Shown here piece by piece: positions 54,077 to 62,897 of a stretch of 64,000 bases of DNA. Every line of letters starts with the position of its first letter. Within the stretch, counting starts at the first letter, position 1. The stretch spans positions 292,659-356,658 of the forward strand of contig NZ_JAENIM010000039.1 in NCBI RefSeq assembly GCF_016595495.1. The letters run 5' to 3'. Source of the DNA: Persicirhabdus sediminis (GTDB lineage: Bacteria; Verrucomicrobiota; Verrucomicrobiia; Verrucomicrobiales; Akkermansiaceae). Under the pieces are notes generated by a model, which was not told where the DNA came from, did no database searches, and saw only the letters and a program-made list of their open reading frames with translations. Both the position numbers and the translations under genes were made by a program.

Positions 54077-54205
54077 GACTGTTTGATGGTGTGGGGTGAG
54101 ATTGCTGGATCTTTGTTAGTGGGTGGTTTTGCTGCGGTGATTAGTTGCTCTTTGTGTAAAAAATGCCGACTAGTAGCTAGACTAGAATGACTTGGCGCAA
54201 AGTGT

Positions 54206-54236
54206 CAAAATGCATCGATAGCCAAAATCCGCAGTT
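54206..54236 (+). promoter_or_regulatory. Candidate AraC operator, copy 1
   Basis: CAAAA at 54206 and CCAAAATCCGCAGTT at 54222-54236, 16 bases apart (start to start). The same two blocks with the same spacing occur at 57785-57815. Direct-repeat half sites one to one-and-a-half turns apart suit AraC-family binding. It lies upstream of both the AraC gene and the barrel gene. Confidence 0.55.
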
Positions 54237-54281
54237 AATGAGCTTGAGTTTGCAGTGACGGCTGGCGCATAGTGTTTTTTA

Positions 54282-55307
54282 ATGATGATTGACGGTCAGT
54301 TGGTTGAGATGGATTTCTCTGACGCGGGGATGTTTGAACAAGCAATTTTTGGTGGTCAGCTACACCCGTGCCAGCTGAGTAAAAAGCCAAGCCGGTCGAA
54401 GCTAGTTAGGGTGTTTTTAGATGCTGGCTGTTTGGATGTGGTGAGTGCTGGCCCGCAGATGTTGTACGAGGGGGTGATGCCAGCGGATTGTTATACGCTA
54501 AGTTTGGTGTTGCGCAGTCCTAGGCCGGCGCATTCGTTTAACTTTGGGCTGGATTTTACCGCTGGCTGGCTGGGCATGTTTCCGCCGTCTGGGGTGCTGG
54601 ATTCGGCAAATTCAGCTGGCTCTATCAATGCGATTTTAACTATCCCAGTGGCCGTGTTTGAGCGCGATGTGATGCGGCATTTTCCAGAAATGTCGGCGAG
54701 TATTTTGCGCCACGGTGGTGGCTGGGATTTGGGAGCCGAATCCTTTGTTCAGCTGCAGGCATTGATTCGTCTGCTGGTGGATGCGGCACACGCGCCAAAG
54801 GGAAATAAACTGCTAGCTGCCTACGGTCGCCAGCTTTTGCCCAATCTGCTGCGCGCACTGCGTCAGCGGCTAACTGATGAGGGTGATCGCCGCGCCTCTA
54901 TTTCTATCAACCGGGCGGTGGCTGACAATGGTGAGCCGAATGGAAGTACGAGTGGGCGAGCTAGAGGGACACGCCGCTATGAGCGCTTGCGCAGGGTGAG
55001 AGATTTTGTTCACGATCATCTAGCGGAGAATGTTAATGTTAGCGACCTATGCGTGTCGTCTGGCTTGTCTGAGCGTGGGTTAGAGAATTTGTTTAAAGAC
55101 CTGCTAGGGGTGACGCCGTCGGTATTTCTGCGTCACCAACGGCTGCATCTCGCGCGCCAGTTGCTGTTGGGGTCTGAGCCGGATGTGGGCATGGTGAAGG
55201 CAGCGGCGTACGCAAGTGGCTTTCTGCATCAGGGACGCTTTGCGCATTATTACTGCGGTTTGTTTGGTGAAATGCCTGCTCAAACATTGAGCAGGCATTC
55301 AGCATAG
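54282..55307 (+). CDS. AraC-family transcriptional regulator
   Basis: 341 residues. N-terminal sensor part with no named fold (residues 1-220), then the AraC double helix-turn-helix from ~230: LRRVRDFVHDHLAENVNVSDLCVSSGLSERGLENLFKDLLGVTPSVFLRHQRL and AAAYASGFLHQGRFAHYYCGLFGEMP. It should bind direct-repeat operators and activate genes. Location between the barrel and sulfatase/GH101 genes and the shared operator-like sequence suggest it controls them. The last codons form a strong hairpin. Confidence 0.9.
   Translation: MMIDGQLVEMDFSDAGMFEQAIFGGQLHPCQLSKKPSRSKLVRVFLDAGCLDVVSAGPQMLYEGVMPADCYTLSLVLRSPRPAHSFNFGLDFTAGWLGMFPPSGVLDSANSAGSINAILTIPVAVFERDVMRHFPEMSASILRHGGGWDLGAESFVQLQALIRLLVDAAHAPKGNKLLAAYGRQLLPNLLRALRQRLTDEGDRRASISINRAVADNGEPNGSTSGRARGTRRYERLRRVRDFVHDHLAENVNVSDLCVSSGLSERGLENLFKDLLGVTPSVFLRHQRLHLARQLLLGSEPDVGMVKAAAYASGFLHQGRFAHYYCGLFGEMPAQTLSRHSA
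55272..55298. terminator. Hairpin inside the AraC stop region
   Basis: A perfect 12-bp stem ATGCCTGCTCAA / TTGAGCAGGCAT with a 3-nt loop covers the last AraC codons. No T-run follows, but its position between converging AraC and sulfatase genes suggests bidirectional termination. Confidence 0.5.
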
Positions 55308-55322
55308 TTAGGTTGATGTTTG

Positions 55323-55371
55323 CAGCTGGTTTGTTAGCTGGAAATTATTCGCCAGCTGGTTTGTTAGCTGG
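55323..55371. repeat. 30-bp tandem duplication at the sulfatase 3' end
   Basis: CAGCTGGTTTGTTAGCTGG occurs at 55323-55341 and again at 55353-55371. One copy encodes the sulfatase C-terminus PANKPA; the other lies just beyond the stop codon and in the same frame. Confidence 0.85.
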
Positions 55372-57729
55372 CATGGGTTTGGAGATTTCCACTAGCAGCT
55401 TGGGAATCTGCCCATTGAACTTGGTTTCATGTTCGTTTTTGAACTCAGCCACCACCGGCGTGCCGAGGTCGAAGCCGACGTCAGCGGTTTCATCAGCTGA
55501 GAAAATCGCAGCCTGAGTGCGTGGGATTTCTCCTTCAGCGACAAGTTTGTCGCCAACAAAGAGTTTGCCCGTGCCGCCAGCGCCTGGGCCGGTGCCATTG
55601 TTAGTAAACTCAAATCTCAGCTGTAGCTGATCACCTTCGCTGCCAGCTGGCAGTGCTTGCTCAGCCATGATGGTGGTCTGCTCGAGGCCGAGGAAATTGT
55701 AGGTATAAGCAGGTTTGCCGTCATGACAGTGGAGCGCCCAGCCACCAAATCGACCACCTTGGGCGATGATCACGCCTTCAGCTGGCTGGTCGCCCAGCTC
55801 GATGTCGGCGGTGAGTACCTTGGACATATTTTTGACGTTGAGGAAATTGCTTTCCATGATGCCAGACATGCCATCGCTGAGCGTCATGGACGTTCTGCCA
55901 GCGAGGATATCTGGGCGGTTTACAGCGGTGGCATTGAGGCGCTCAAAGACACGGTCGTCGAGCGGGTAAACGTGGTATTTCAGCGCTTCTTCAGCGAAGA
56001 GCGCCTTCATTTCTTCGACCTTTTGTGGCTGGCTCTCGGCGATGTCATTGATGCAGCTGTAGTCTTCCTTGAGGTTATAGAGCTGCCATTTTTCCTCTTC
56101 CAGCTGGGCGCGCGGCTGAGCTTCCCACGGTGCGCGGTGGATGATGCGGGCAAACCATCCATCGTGGTAAATCGCGCGGTTGCCGGCGATTTCGAAATAC
56201 TGCGTTTTGCGCAACTCTTCAGCATTGGCGTCATTGAATGTGGGCATCAGGCTGACCCCTTCCATGGGGATTTGTGGTGTGCCGTTGACGATTTTTGGTT
56301 CCGGTAGCTGGGTGGCCTCGAGGATGGTGGGGGCGACATCAATGACGTGGCTGAACTGGTGGCGGATTTCATTTTTCGCCTGAATGCCTTTTGGCCAGGA
56401 GGCGACCATGCCTGAGCGGTTGCCGCCAAAATCTGAAGGCACCTGTTTGGTCCAGGAAAATGGTGTATCTAGCGCGACCGCCCAGCCAGCAGCCATGTGC
56501 GGGTAGGTTTCTGGCCCGCCCCATTGGTCGAGGTGTTGCAGCATGTCGGAGACTTTTTCAGGCACTTGGTTGAAGTAGGTATATTCGTTGAACATGCCAT
56601 TCATGCCACCCTCGGCGCTGGTGCCATTATCGCCCGCTACGTAGATGATGAGTGTGTTTTCCAGCTGGCCAATTTCTTCGATGGTTTTCACTAGCTGGCC
56701 GATGTGGTGGTCGGCGTAGTCGAGGTAGGCGGCAAATGTTTCTACCTGACGGGTGAAGAGTTTTTTCTCATCGGCATTGAGTTTGTCCCAATCCTGAATC
56801 GCTTTGGGTTTCGGTGCGAGCTGGGTATTGGCTGGCACGATACCCATTTCCAGCTGGCGCTTTAAGGTTTCTTCGCGCATCTGGTCCCATCCTTGGTCAA
56901 ATTTGCCATGCCATTTTTTGATCCAATCATTCGGCACGTGGTGTGGTGCGTGCACCGCTCCTGGGGCGAAGTAGATAAAAAATGGTTTCTCTGGGGTGAT
57001 GGCTTTTTGGAATTTGATCCACTGGCTGGCCTGCTCGGTCATGTCGGCCATGAAGTGGTAGTTCGGGTCGTCTGGCAGCTCGACGGGGGTGACGCCATCG
57101 TATAAATACGGTGCCCATTGGTTGGTCTCGCCGCCGAGGAACCCGTAGAATTTATCAAAACCACCATTTGGGCCGGTGGGCCAGCGGGTGTGTGGGCCGG
57201 AAACGCTGACCTCCCAGGCTGCGGTTTCGTGCCACTTGCCAAAGGCAGCGGTGCTGAAGCCATTGAGACGCAGCATTTCCGCCACTGGCGCGACGGAGTT
57301 TGGAATCATGCCTGTGGCGCCGGGAAATCCGGTGGCCATCTCGGTGATGAACCCCATGTTGCAGGTGTGGTGGTTGCGGCCAGATTTGAGCGCTGCGCGA
57401 GTGGGCGAGCACAGTGCTGTGGTGTGGAAATGGGTATATCGCAGGCCATTTTCCGCTAGCTGGTCGAGCGTGGGGGTGGGAATCGGGCCGCCAAAAACGC
57501 TAGAGGCGCCAAAGCCCAAGTCATCCAGCAAGATGAGCAGCACGTTGGGCGCTCCAGCTGGTGCTTTGACATCAACACGTTGTGGCAAGTTAGCCTTGCG
57601 GGCGTCCATCTCGGTGATCACCGGGCGGGGTGGCAGCTGGATGGGTAATACCGTGCGGTCTAACTCAGCCGCCGTGAGTGAGCTGGTCAGCGCAGCCGCT
57701 GCCAGCAGTGAGGATATGGAAATTTTCAT
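55345..57729 (-). CDS. Arylsulfatase, formylglycine-type (CSPTR)
   Basis: About 794 residues from ATG 57729 (the open frame extends further without a signal sequence). Signal peptide MKISISSLLAAAALTSSLTAA; metal-site start NVLLILLDDLGFG (65-74); Cys107 in CSPTRAALKSGR, to be converted to formylglycine; then IYVAGDNGTSAEG and KWHETAAW. The C-terminal extension is beta-rich. Hydrolyses a sulfate ester, probably on glycan, outside the cytoplasm. No maturase (FGE or anSME) gene is in the window. It is divergent from the GH101 gene. Confidence 0.93.
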   Translation of the reverse strand: MKISISSLLAAAALTSSLTAAELDRTVLPIQLPPRPVITEMDARKANLPQRVDVKAPAGAPNVLLILLDDLGFGASSVFGGPIPTPTLDQLAENGLRYTHFHTTALCSPTRAALKSGRNHHTCNMGFITEMATGFPGATGMIPNSVAPVAEMLRLNGFSTAAFGKWHETAAWEVSVSGPHTRWPTGPNGGFDKFYGFLGGETNQWAPYLYDGVTPVELPDDPNYHFMADMTEQASQWIKFQKAITPEKPFFIYFAPGAVHAPHHVPNDWIKKWHGKFDQGWDQMREETLKRQLEMGIVPANTQLAPKPKAIQDWDKLNADEKKLFTRQVETFAAYLDYADHHIGQLVKTIEEIGQLENTLIIYVAGDNGTSAEGGMNGMFNEYTYFNQVPEKVSDMLQHLDQWGGPETYPHMAAGWAVALDTPFSWTKQVPSDFGGNRSGMVASWPKGIQAKNEIRHQFSHVIDVAPTILEATQLPEPKIVNGTPQIPMEGVSLMPTFNDANAEELRKTQYFEIAGNRAIYHDGWFARIIHRAPWEAQPRAQLEEEKWQLYNLKEDYSCINDIAESQPQKVEEMKALFAEEALKYHVYPLDDRVFERLNATAVNRPDILAGRTSMTLSDGMSGIMESNFLNVKNMSKVLTADIELGDQPAEGVIIAQGGRFGGWALHCHDGKPAYTYNFLGLEQTTIMAEQALPAGSEGDQLQLRFEFTNNGTGPGAGGTGKLFVGDKLVAEGEIPRTQAAIFSADETADVGFDLGTPVVAEFKNEHETKFNGQIPKLLVEISKPMPANKPAGE

Positions 57730-57784
57730 GTTTGTAGATGGTTGTTCAACCAACTGACAAAATAAGTCCTGTGGGTGAGCTAGG

Positions 57785-57861
57785 CAAAAATAATTTGTAT
57801 CCAAAATCCGAAGTTGTGCTTTCTGTCTGACGCATCTGGTTTTTTGGAACTCGCCTATAAT
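57785..57861 (+). promoter_or_regulatory. Candidate AraC operator copy 2 and -10 element of the GH101 promoter
   Basis: CAAAA at 57785 and CCAAAATCCGAAGTT at 57801-57815 reproduce the blocks of the AraC promoter with identical 16-bp spacing. Downstream, TATAAT at 57856-57861 is a perfect -10 on the + strand with no good -35, as expected for an activator-dependent promoter. The region is shared with the divergent sulfatase. Confidence 0.55.
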
Positions 57862-57923
57862 CAATTAGATCGTGAAATTCCGCTAGAGCAGTCATTCACG
57901 GGTTGTTTGGCGGTGAAATTTGC

Positions 57924-58058
57924 ATGATGAAAAAACCATTGGTTATTAAAAGTAATTTCGTATATGAACTCGGCCAGTTTGAGTGCTGGACACGCCTGAT
58001 CGATGGCACAGAAGGCGAGTTCGCTCTAACTATTTACACCAAACCAATCTATGTCTAA
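57924..58058 (+). CDS. Small ORF overlapping the GH101 start
   Basis: 44 codons from ATG 57924 (ATG also at 57927), stop TAA at 58056-58058. The first eight bases of the GH101 gene (ATGTCTAA) overlap its end, a classical coupling arrangement. The peptide (MMKKPLVIKSNFVYELGQFE then CWTRLIDGTE and FALTIYTKPIYV) resembles nothing I know. It lies 62 bp beyond the TATAAT box. It may be a regulatory leader or a chance ORF. Confidence 0.4.
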   Translation: MMKKPLVIKSNFVYELGQFECWTRLIDGTEGEFALTIYTKPIYV

Positions 58059-60969
58059 ATATTTCACACCCCAGCTGGTGGGCACAATATCCGCCTGCCT
58101 TATTGCGGCAGGCCAAGGTGCCGAGCTCAGTAACAAGAATCTATCGGTAGTGACAGATGACGCTTTTCCAAGCATCGTTAGTTACACTCACAAGCCGAGT
58201 AAGTCGGTGATTAACGGCCAGCAAAAAGCAGCAAAAAGCATTCTATTAAATGGCAAAGAGACTGATTATAAAGTCACTAGCAAATCACTTGATGCGGCCA
58301 GCGTTGAATACAAGCTGACCTTTGCAAAAGAGAAAATCACTGCCACGCTCGTCTTCACGCTGGAGGAAGATAGCCTTCTCATCACCATGACTGAGGTGGA
58401 CGAGCAGGGGGATGCGAAGTTGCACAGCTTGGATTTCCCAGAGAATACGCTCTACCAATACAAAGCTAGCCAGAAAAATAGCTCAGTGGCGATGACCAAC
58501 AGAGGTAAGGATCGTGAGATCATCTTTGAGCTGAAAGATATTGTGATTGGCAACAATTGGCGTAGCTCTGAGCAGGTTCCTGCGCTTGGCAGTTGTCGAT
58601 ATTTGTTTGGCACCACAGGCGACCTTGCGCTCGGCGTGGCTAGCAACCATCATACTGATACGCAACGCACGGCATTTGCCGCTTCCGGCAAAGGTGATGA
58701 TGCAGAATTTCGTGCGCTGATGCCACAGCTCGCGTATCGGGAAATCGACAGCGAGACCAATGAAAAGCCATTTGTACGTGTCTTCCTCACCAGTGATCGC
58801 AATGGTGATGATAAGGCGACTTGGCAGGACGCCGCTCTGGTTTACCGCGAGACCATGCCCAAGCCATTTGGCCACGAAGAGACCAAAAAGATCGTTGGCC
58901 AGAATATCGCGATGAATTTTGCCAGTGGAGCTCAGCGTCCATTTCTCAGCATGCTGGATGACATCAAGCGCGGCTATCTAGCCACCGATGGTCTGGAGCA
59001 GCAGGTGCTGATTAAGGGATTCAGCGCGGAGGGCCATGATAGTGCCAATACCGATTATTCAGGCCACTACAACGAACGAGCAGGAGGTTTGCGTGACCTG
59101 CAAGTTCTCACCGAAGAGTCTAGAGCATACAACGCGCGCATTGGTTTCCACATCAATGTCAGCGAGGTTTATCCAGAAGCTCACCGCTACGACCCAGAGA
59201 TCATTGAGATGAAAGACGGGGTGAAGAAAAATGGCTGGAAGTGGCTGGACCAATCCTACGAAATCGACAAACACCACGACATGGTCAAAGGCGACCTGCA
59301 GAAGTCATTTATCGGCATGGCTAAAGACCTGCCGGATCTTGAATTCATCTACGTCGATACCTATCACAGCAATGGCTGGCCAGCATGGAAGCTAGCTGAG
59401 CTGCATCGCAGTACGGGCTTGAGAATGGGAACTGAAAATAACTCAGCTCTGGATCCGTGGTCAATTTGGGCGCACGCGCGCAAAGAATATGGCACCATCA
59501 CTCGCTTTATTTGGTATTCTGACCGCGACATTTTTAGTGATAATGTCCTGCTGCGCAGTGGTTACGGCGCTGGTTTTATGGGGTGGAAAAACCAACATAA
59601 CTTTGAGAGTTACATCAACTCTACCTTCTCCATTGGCCTGCCATCGAGCTACCTGAGACACTATGATCTGCTTAGCTGGGAGCCTGGCGTGGAAGCGATT
59701 TTCTCTGATGGTGTGGTTGCTCGTATTGAAGGTGAAGAGGTGGTTGTGAGCCAAGATGGTCGCAAAGTCATGAGCTGGGATCTCGAGCGTGAAAAGACAC
59801 GTCTGCTGGTGCCATGGAATCCCATCACTGCAGATAAACTCTACCTGTGGGATAAAGTTGGCTGTACAAGTAGCTGGGAATTACCTGATAGCTGGCGCAA
59901 ATACGATAGCGTCTACCTCTACCAGCTGACCGATACTGGCCGCGCCAATGAGCAGAAAATTGCAGTAAATAATGGCACCATTTCGGTGAGCCCAGACGCT
60001 GCAGTTCCTTATGTGATCTACGCCAAACCAGCTGGAAAAGTCAGGGAGATGGACTTTGGAACGGCTGCGCGATTGCGTGATCCTGGATTTGATAGCTACC
60101 AGCTGGACCATTGGTCGCTGACTGGCAATCAAGCCAATTTCAAAATCGTCAATGACAGCAAACGTAACCCACAGCTCAACGTGGGAGCTGAAGCTGGATC
60201 TGCCAGCCAGAAACTGCGTTACCTGCAAGGTGGCAAAACCTACGCGGCATCCGTCTGGGTGAATGTTAGCGGTGATGAGCGCAAGGCGTCTATCACAGTG
60301 ACACCTAAGGGCGGTAAGCCTGTTAGCAATTACGTCACCAAGACAGATGTGCAAATGCGTGTTCCTAATAGCAAGTGGTCGAAGACAAATTTCAACCGCA
60401 TCAAGGTGGTCTTTGATCTGCCAGCTGGCGTTGATGAAGCCACGCTCAGCCTAGCTGCTGAGGCGGGTAAGGATGGTAGCAAGGTGATCTTTGATGAAAT
60501 CCGTGTGGTGGAATCTGGCCGCTCGGCGCAGGCTGCCAAGCACTGGTTCTACGAAGATTTTGAAAACGTCGACATGGGCTGTGGTGTTTTTGAATGGTGC
60601 TCGGGTGAGCGCAGTCATTTGGCGGAAGCCAATCCACCTTATACCAAAGATGTTATCAGTGGTCGCTTTTCATTAAAGACACGTGAGAGGAATAATTCGA
60701 CTTATGCGCGGACACTGCCGGCTACTTTGCGCTTTGCTGCCAACACCAGCTATACTCTAGTTTGTAAAACACTCACAGGTGAAGAAGCGTCGGGGAAAAT
60801 TGAAGCTCGCGATGGTAAAACGGTGCTGGCTTCAGCTGATATCAAGTCTGGTGCCAATACTGTGGAGCTGACATTCACAACTAAGTCTGAAGATGCCTAC
60901 CTGGCGCTGACTAAGCTTAGTGGCGACTGGCTGAGCATCGACGAGGTGGCCATCGACGAAGCCAAATAA
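58051..60969 (+). CDS. Endo-alpha-N-acetylgalactosaminidase, GH101
   Basis: 972 residues with a signal peptide. A mutarotase-like N-terminal domain precedes the barrel: GQNIAMNFASGAQRPFLSMLDDIKRGYLATDGLEQQVLIKGFSAEGHDSA, FHINVSEVYPEA, GWKWLDQSYEID, and the active site FIYVDTYHSNGW with D436 as likely nucleophile and E462 (GTENN) as likely acid/base. The spacing D-E is shorter (26) than in the pneumococcal enzyme. The C-terminal ~250 residues contain CBM-like beta domains. GH101 releases the core-1 disaccharide Gal-beta-1,3-GalNAc from Ser/Thr of mucin-type glycoproteins. Shorter than pneumococcal relatives, without a wall anchor. Confidence 0.9.
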   Translation: MSKYFTPQLVGTISACLIAAGQGAELSNKNLSVVTDDAFPSIVSYTHKPSKSVINGQQKAAKSILLNGKETDYKVTSKSLDAASVEYKLTFAKEKITATLVFTLEEDSLLITMTEVDEQGDAKLHSLDFPENTLYQYKASQKNSSVAMTNRGKDREIIFELKDIVIGNNWRSSEQVPALGSCRYLFGTTGDLALGVASNHHTDTQRTAFAASGKGDDAEFRALMPQLAYREIDSETNEKPFVRVFLTSDRNGDDKATWQDAALVYRETMPKPFGHEETKKIVGQNIAMNFASGAQRPFLSMLDDIKRGYLATDGLEQQVLIKGFSAEGHDSANTDYSGHYNERAGGLRDLQVLTEESRAYNARIGFHINVSEVYPEAHRYDPEIIEMKDGVKKNGWKWLDQSYEIDKHHDMVKGDLQKSFIGMAKDLPDLEFIYVDTYHSNGWPAWKLAELHRSTGLRMGTENNSALDPWSIWAHARKEYGTITRFIWYSDRDIFSDNVLLRSGYGAGFMGWKNQHNFESYINSTFSIGLPSSYLRHYDLLSWEPGVEAIFSDGVVARIEGEEVVVSQDGRKVMSWDLEREKTRLLVPWNPITADKLYLWDKVGCTSSWELPDSWRKYDSVYLYQLTDTGRANEQKIAVNNGTISVSPDAAVPYVIYAKPAGKVREMDFGTAARLRDPGFDSYQLDHWSLTGNQANFKIVNDSKRNPQLNVGAEAGSASQKLRYLQGGKTYAASVWVNVSGDERKASITVTPKGGKPVSNYVTKTDVQMRVPNSKWSKTNFNRIKVVFDLPAGVDEATLSLAAEAGKDGSKVIFDEIRVVESGRSAQAAKHWFYEDFENVDMGCGVFEWCSGERSHLAEANPPYTKDVISGRFSLKTRERNNSTYARTLPATLRFAANTSYTLVCKTLTGEEASGKIEARDGKTVLASADIKSGANTVELTFTTKSEDAYLALTKLSGDWLSIDEVAIDEAK

Positions 60970-60989
60970 GCTCGTCCGGTTCGCTAAAA

Positions 60990-61028
60990 AACGCGCTAGG
61001 CTGCAATAGCTTAGCGCGTTTTTTTTGA
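60990..61028. terminator. Bidirectional terminator after GH101
   Basis: Stem AACGCGCTA / TAGCGCGTT with A-run before and eight T after, between converging genes. Confidence 0.85.
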
Positions 61029-61043
61029 TTTAAATGGGAGAGG

Positions 61044-61835
61044 TTATTGGGCCATTTCCTCGGCTTCAGTCTCGGGGTCGTAGTTGAGAAGTTCTGCCAC
61101 CAGCTGGATATCTTCACCGCCAGCTTCGACATGTTTGCCGCCGACTTGCTTTGGCTGGAAACCGATAGAGAGTACACCGATGGCGTGGCCATTGGTATCT
61201 AAAATAGGAGCGCCGCTGAAGCCGCGTAGATCAACGGCGGGTTCGATAGAAAAGCGGAATAGGTTGCCGTGTTCGCGTTTGGTGACTTCGCCTTTGTAGA
61301 CGTTTTGGACGCTGGCTGGCTCGTCGTAGGGGACACCAACGAGGTAGACGGTTTCGCCTACTTCAGCTGGCTCGGCGCGCATGCGCAGTGGTTGCGCCGG
61401 GTAGCCGAGCGGGTTGAAAACTGTCTCCATCACTAGCCAGTCGTGAGATTCCTCGTAAGCATAGTCTTCGGTAAAGATGACGCGACCTAACTTCAGTGAT
61501 TGGTCACTGAGCGTGCGCGGGTGTACTTTCCAGCTCTCTAGCACTTCGTCTAGATAGTAACTATCAATCTCTGGGGTGACGCCGCCATTAGGGCCAAGTA
61601 GATGGCGGGCTGTAGCGCCGTATGTTAGCCCGCGTTTGTCTTGTACCAGAAAGGCGCTGGCACCGCGAAGTGGTGTATGTCCGGTGAATTTGGCCTCGTT
61701 GGTTAATACAATTTGTGGCCACTCGGAAAATGCTTTGTTGGCCCACGGCTCTGGCGTAGAGAGGTCAACGGCATTTTGTTTCTCCATATCGCAGGAGGCG
61801 AGTAGCATAGGGATGATGGCGATGAGCAACTTCAT
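61044..61835 (-). CDS. Trypsin-like serine protease lipoprotein
   Basis: 263 residues. Lipobox with C15 (LLASC). Chymotrypsin-fold triad is visible: H78 (ATARHLLG), D132 (HDWLVME) and S207 (GFSGAP). No PDZ domain follows. It should be attached to the envelope and cut periplasmic proteins, or act as a sensor of one. It is convergent with the GH101 gene and shares its terminator. Partner substrates are unknown. Confidence 0.85.
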   Translation of the reverse strand: MKLLIAIIPMLLASCDMEKQNAVDLSTPEPWANKAFSEWPQIVLTNEAKFTGHTPLRGASAFLVQDKRGLTYGATARHLLGPNGGVTPEIDSYYLDEVLESWKVHPRTLSDQSLKLGRVIFTEDYAYEESHDWLVMETVFNPLGYPAQPLRMRAEPAEVGETVYLVGVPYDEPASVQNVYKGEVTKREHGNLFRFSIEPAVDLRGFSGAPILDTNGHAIGVLSIGFQPKQVGGKHVEAGGEDIQLVAELLNYDPETEAEEMAQ

Positions 61836-62250
61836 ACAGAGGGTGATAGGTTAGAGTTAATTTTTGTGTCGAGTTGCTAGCTTTTGTCAAACTGATATCT
61901 TTGGTGTTAGTGATTGATTTTGTGTTATTTGTCTGACTTTCTCACGCTTTCGCTGAGTCGTGATTCAGGTTGGTGTCATCTTCTGATCCATCACATCAAT
62001 TAAGTGTTTCTATCTTCTGTTGGCTAGTGTATTTCCAGCTGGCTGGGAAAAATGGCTTCACACAGATGGATGATAGATTTCTCTGGCTGGTGATTTCGCT
62101 GTGCATATTATGCACGCAAGTTTGCATAATTTGTTTGTGTCTTGCTTGACTTGTTCAGACGCTCATTTTTGTATGAAGTCACACCTTGGTGAGAGCGTCA
62201 CCTCAAAGCTCTTATCAACCAAGCGACTTTCACACTTTTCAAAAACAAAC
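61836..62250. other. Intergenic region between divergent protease and cytochrome genes
   Basis: 415 bases. Contains a CCAGCTGG copy (62035-62042). A weak promoter-like pair TTGACT (near 62147) and TTGTAT 17 bases later may serve the cytochrome gene. No ORF or RNA with support. Confidence 0.45.
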
Positions 62251-62826
62251 ATGAAAACACCACTAGTTCCCACCCTGCGCCGATTGGCGATGCCTGTAAT
62301 GCTCACTTGTACTGCTGCGGCTGTGATCAGCTGCTCCGACGAAGGTAAGCTAGGTGATAACGACCTCAAGGTTCGTGATGATTTGACTCAAGAAATGGCT
62401 AGCTACGCACAAGGTGGTGCGAGCGAGGACGCTGAAGTGATCCCAGCTGAAATCATGGCTGCTGGTGAAGCAGCTTACGCAATCTGCTCAGCTTGCCACG
62501 GACCTGACGGTGCTGGACTCGACCTTGGTGGTGGCATGATGATGGCTCCAGCGCTGGCTGGATCTCCAGTAGTGAATGGCGACCCATCTCTATCTGCGCT
62601 GGTGATCCTGCACGGTATCGAAAAAGAAGGCACTGATTTTGTTGGCATGATGGCGCCACTGGCAATGGAAGACGACCAGCTGGCTGCAGTGCTTACATAC
62701 ACTCGCAACAGCTTTGGCAACTCAGCTGGCCTAGTGACTCCTGAGCAAGCCGCTGAATTCCGCGCTCAGTGGGCTGACAGAACCGCTCCAGTAAAACGTG
62801 CTGAGCTCACCGAACTCACTAAGTAA
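62251..62826 (+). CDS. Cytochrome c lipoprotein (monohaem)
   Basis: 191 residues from ATG 62251; the long frame to 62101 adds no recognisable sequence. Lipobox VISC-S with C28, an acidic linker, then one haem site C79-S-A-C82-H83 and a downstream Met-rich stretch (FVGMMAPLAM) supplying the likely axial ligand. Electron carrier at the envelope, perhaps feeding a terminal oxidase. pdxJ follows; its start lies in the terminator-like hairpin. Confidence 0.88.
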   Translation: MKTPLVPTLRRLAMPVMLTCTAAAVISCSDEGKLGDNDLKVRDDLTQEMASYAQGGASEDAEVIPAEIMAAGEAAYAICSACHGPDGAGLDLGGGMMMAPALAGSPVVNGDPSLSALVILHGIEKEGTDFVGMMAPLAMEDDQLAAVLTYTRNSFGNSAGLVTPEQAAEFRAQWADRTAPVKRAELTELTK

Positions 62827-62864
62827 TTTTAGACCATCAGCTGGCAATGACTTGCCACTGTGAG

Positions 62865-62897
62865 GCTCATGCGGTAGCTCTACCGCATGAGCTTTTT
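62865..62897 (+). terminator. Terminator hairpin of the cytochrome gene overlapping the pdxJ start
   Basis: GCTCATGCGGTAG (62865-62877) pairs perfectly with CTACCGCATGAGC (62880-62892), then five T. The pdxJ ATG (62887-62889) lies inside the 3' arm. The two-base loop means the top pairs probably open. Confidence 0.75.

Noticed and set aside
55657-56307. 216-codon ORF antisense to the sulfatase
   Set aside because: No domain, and it lies fully inside a well supported CDS; a GC-bias shadow.
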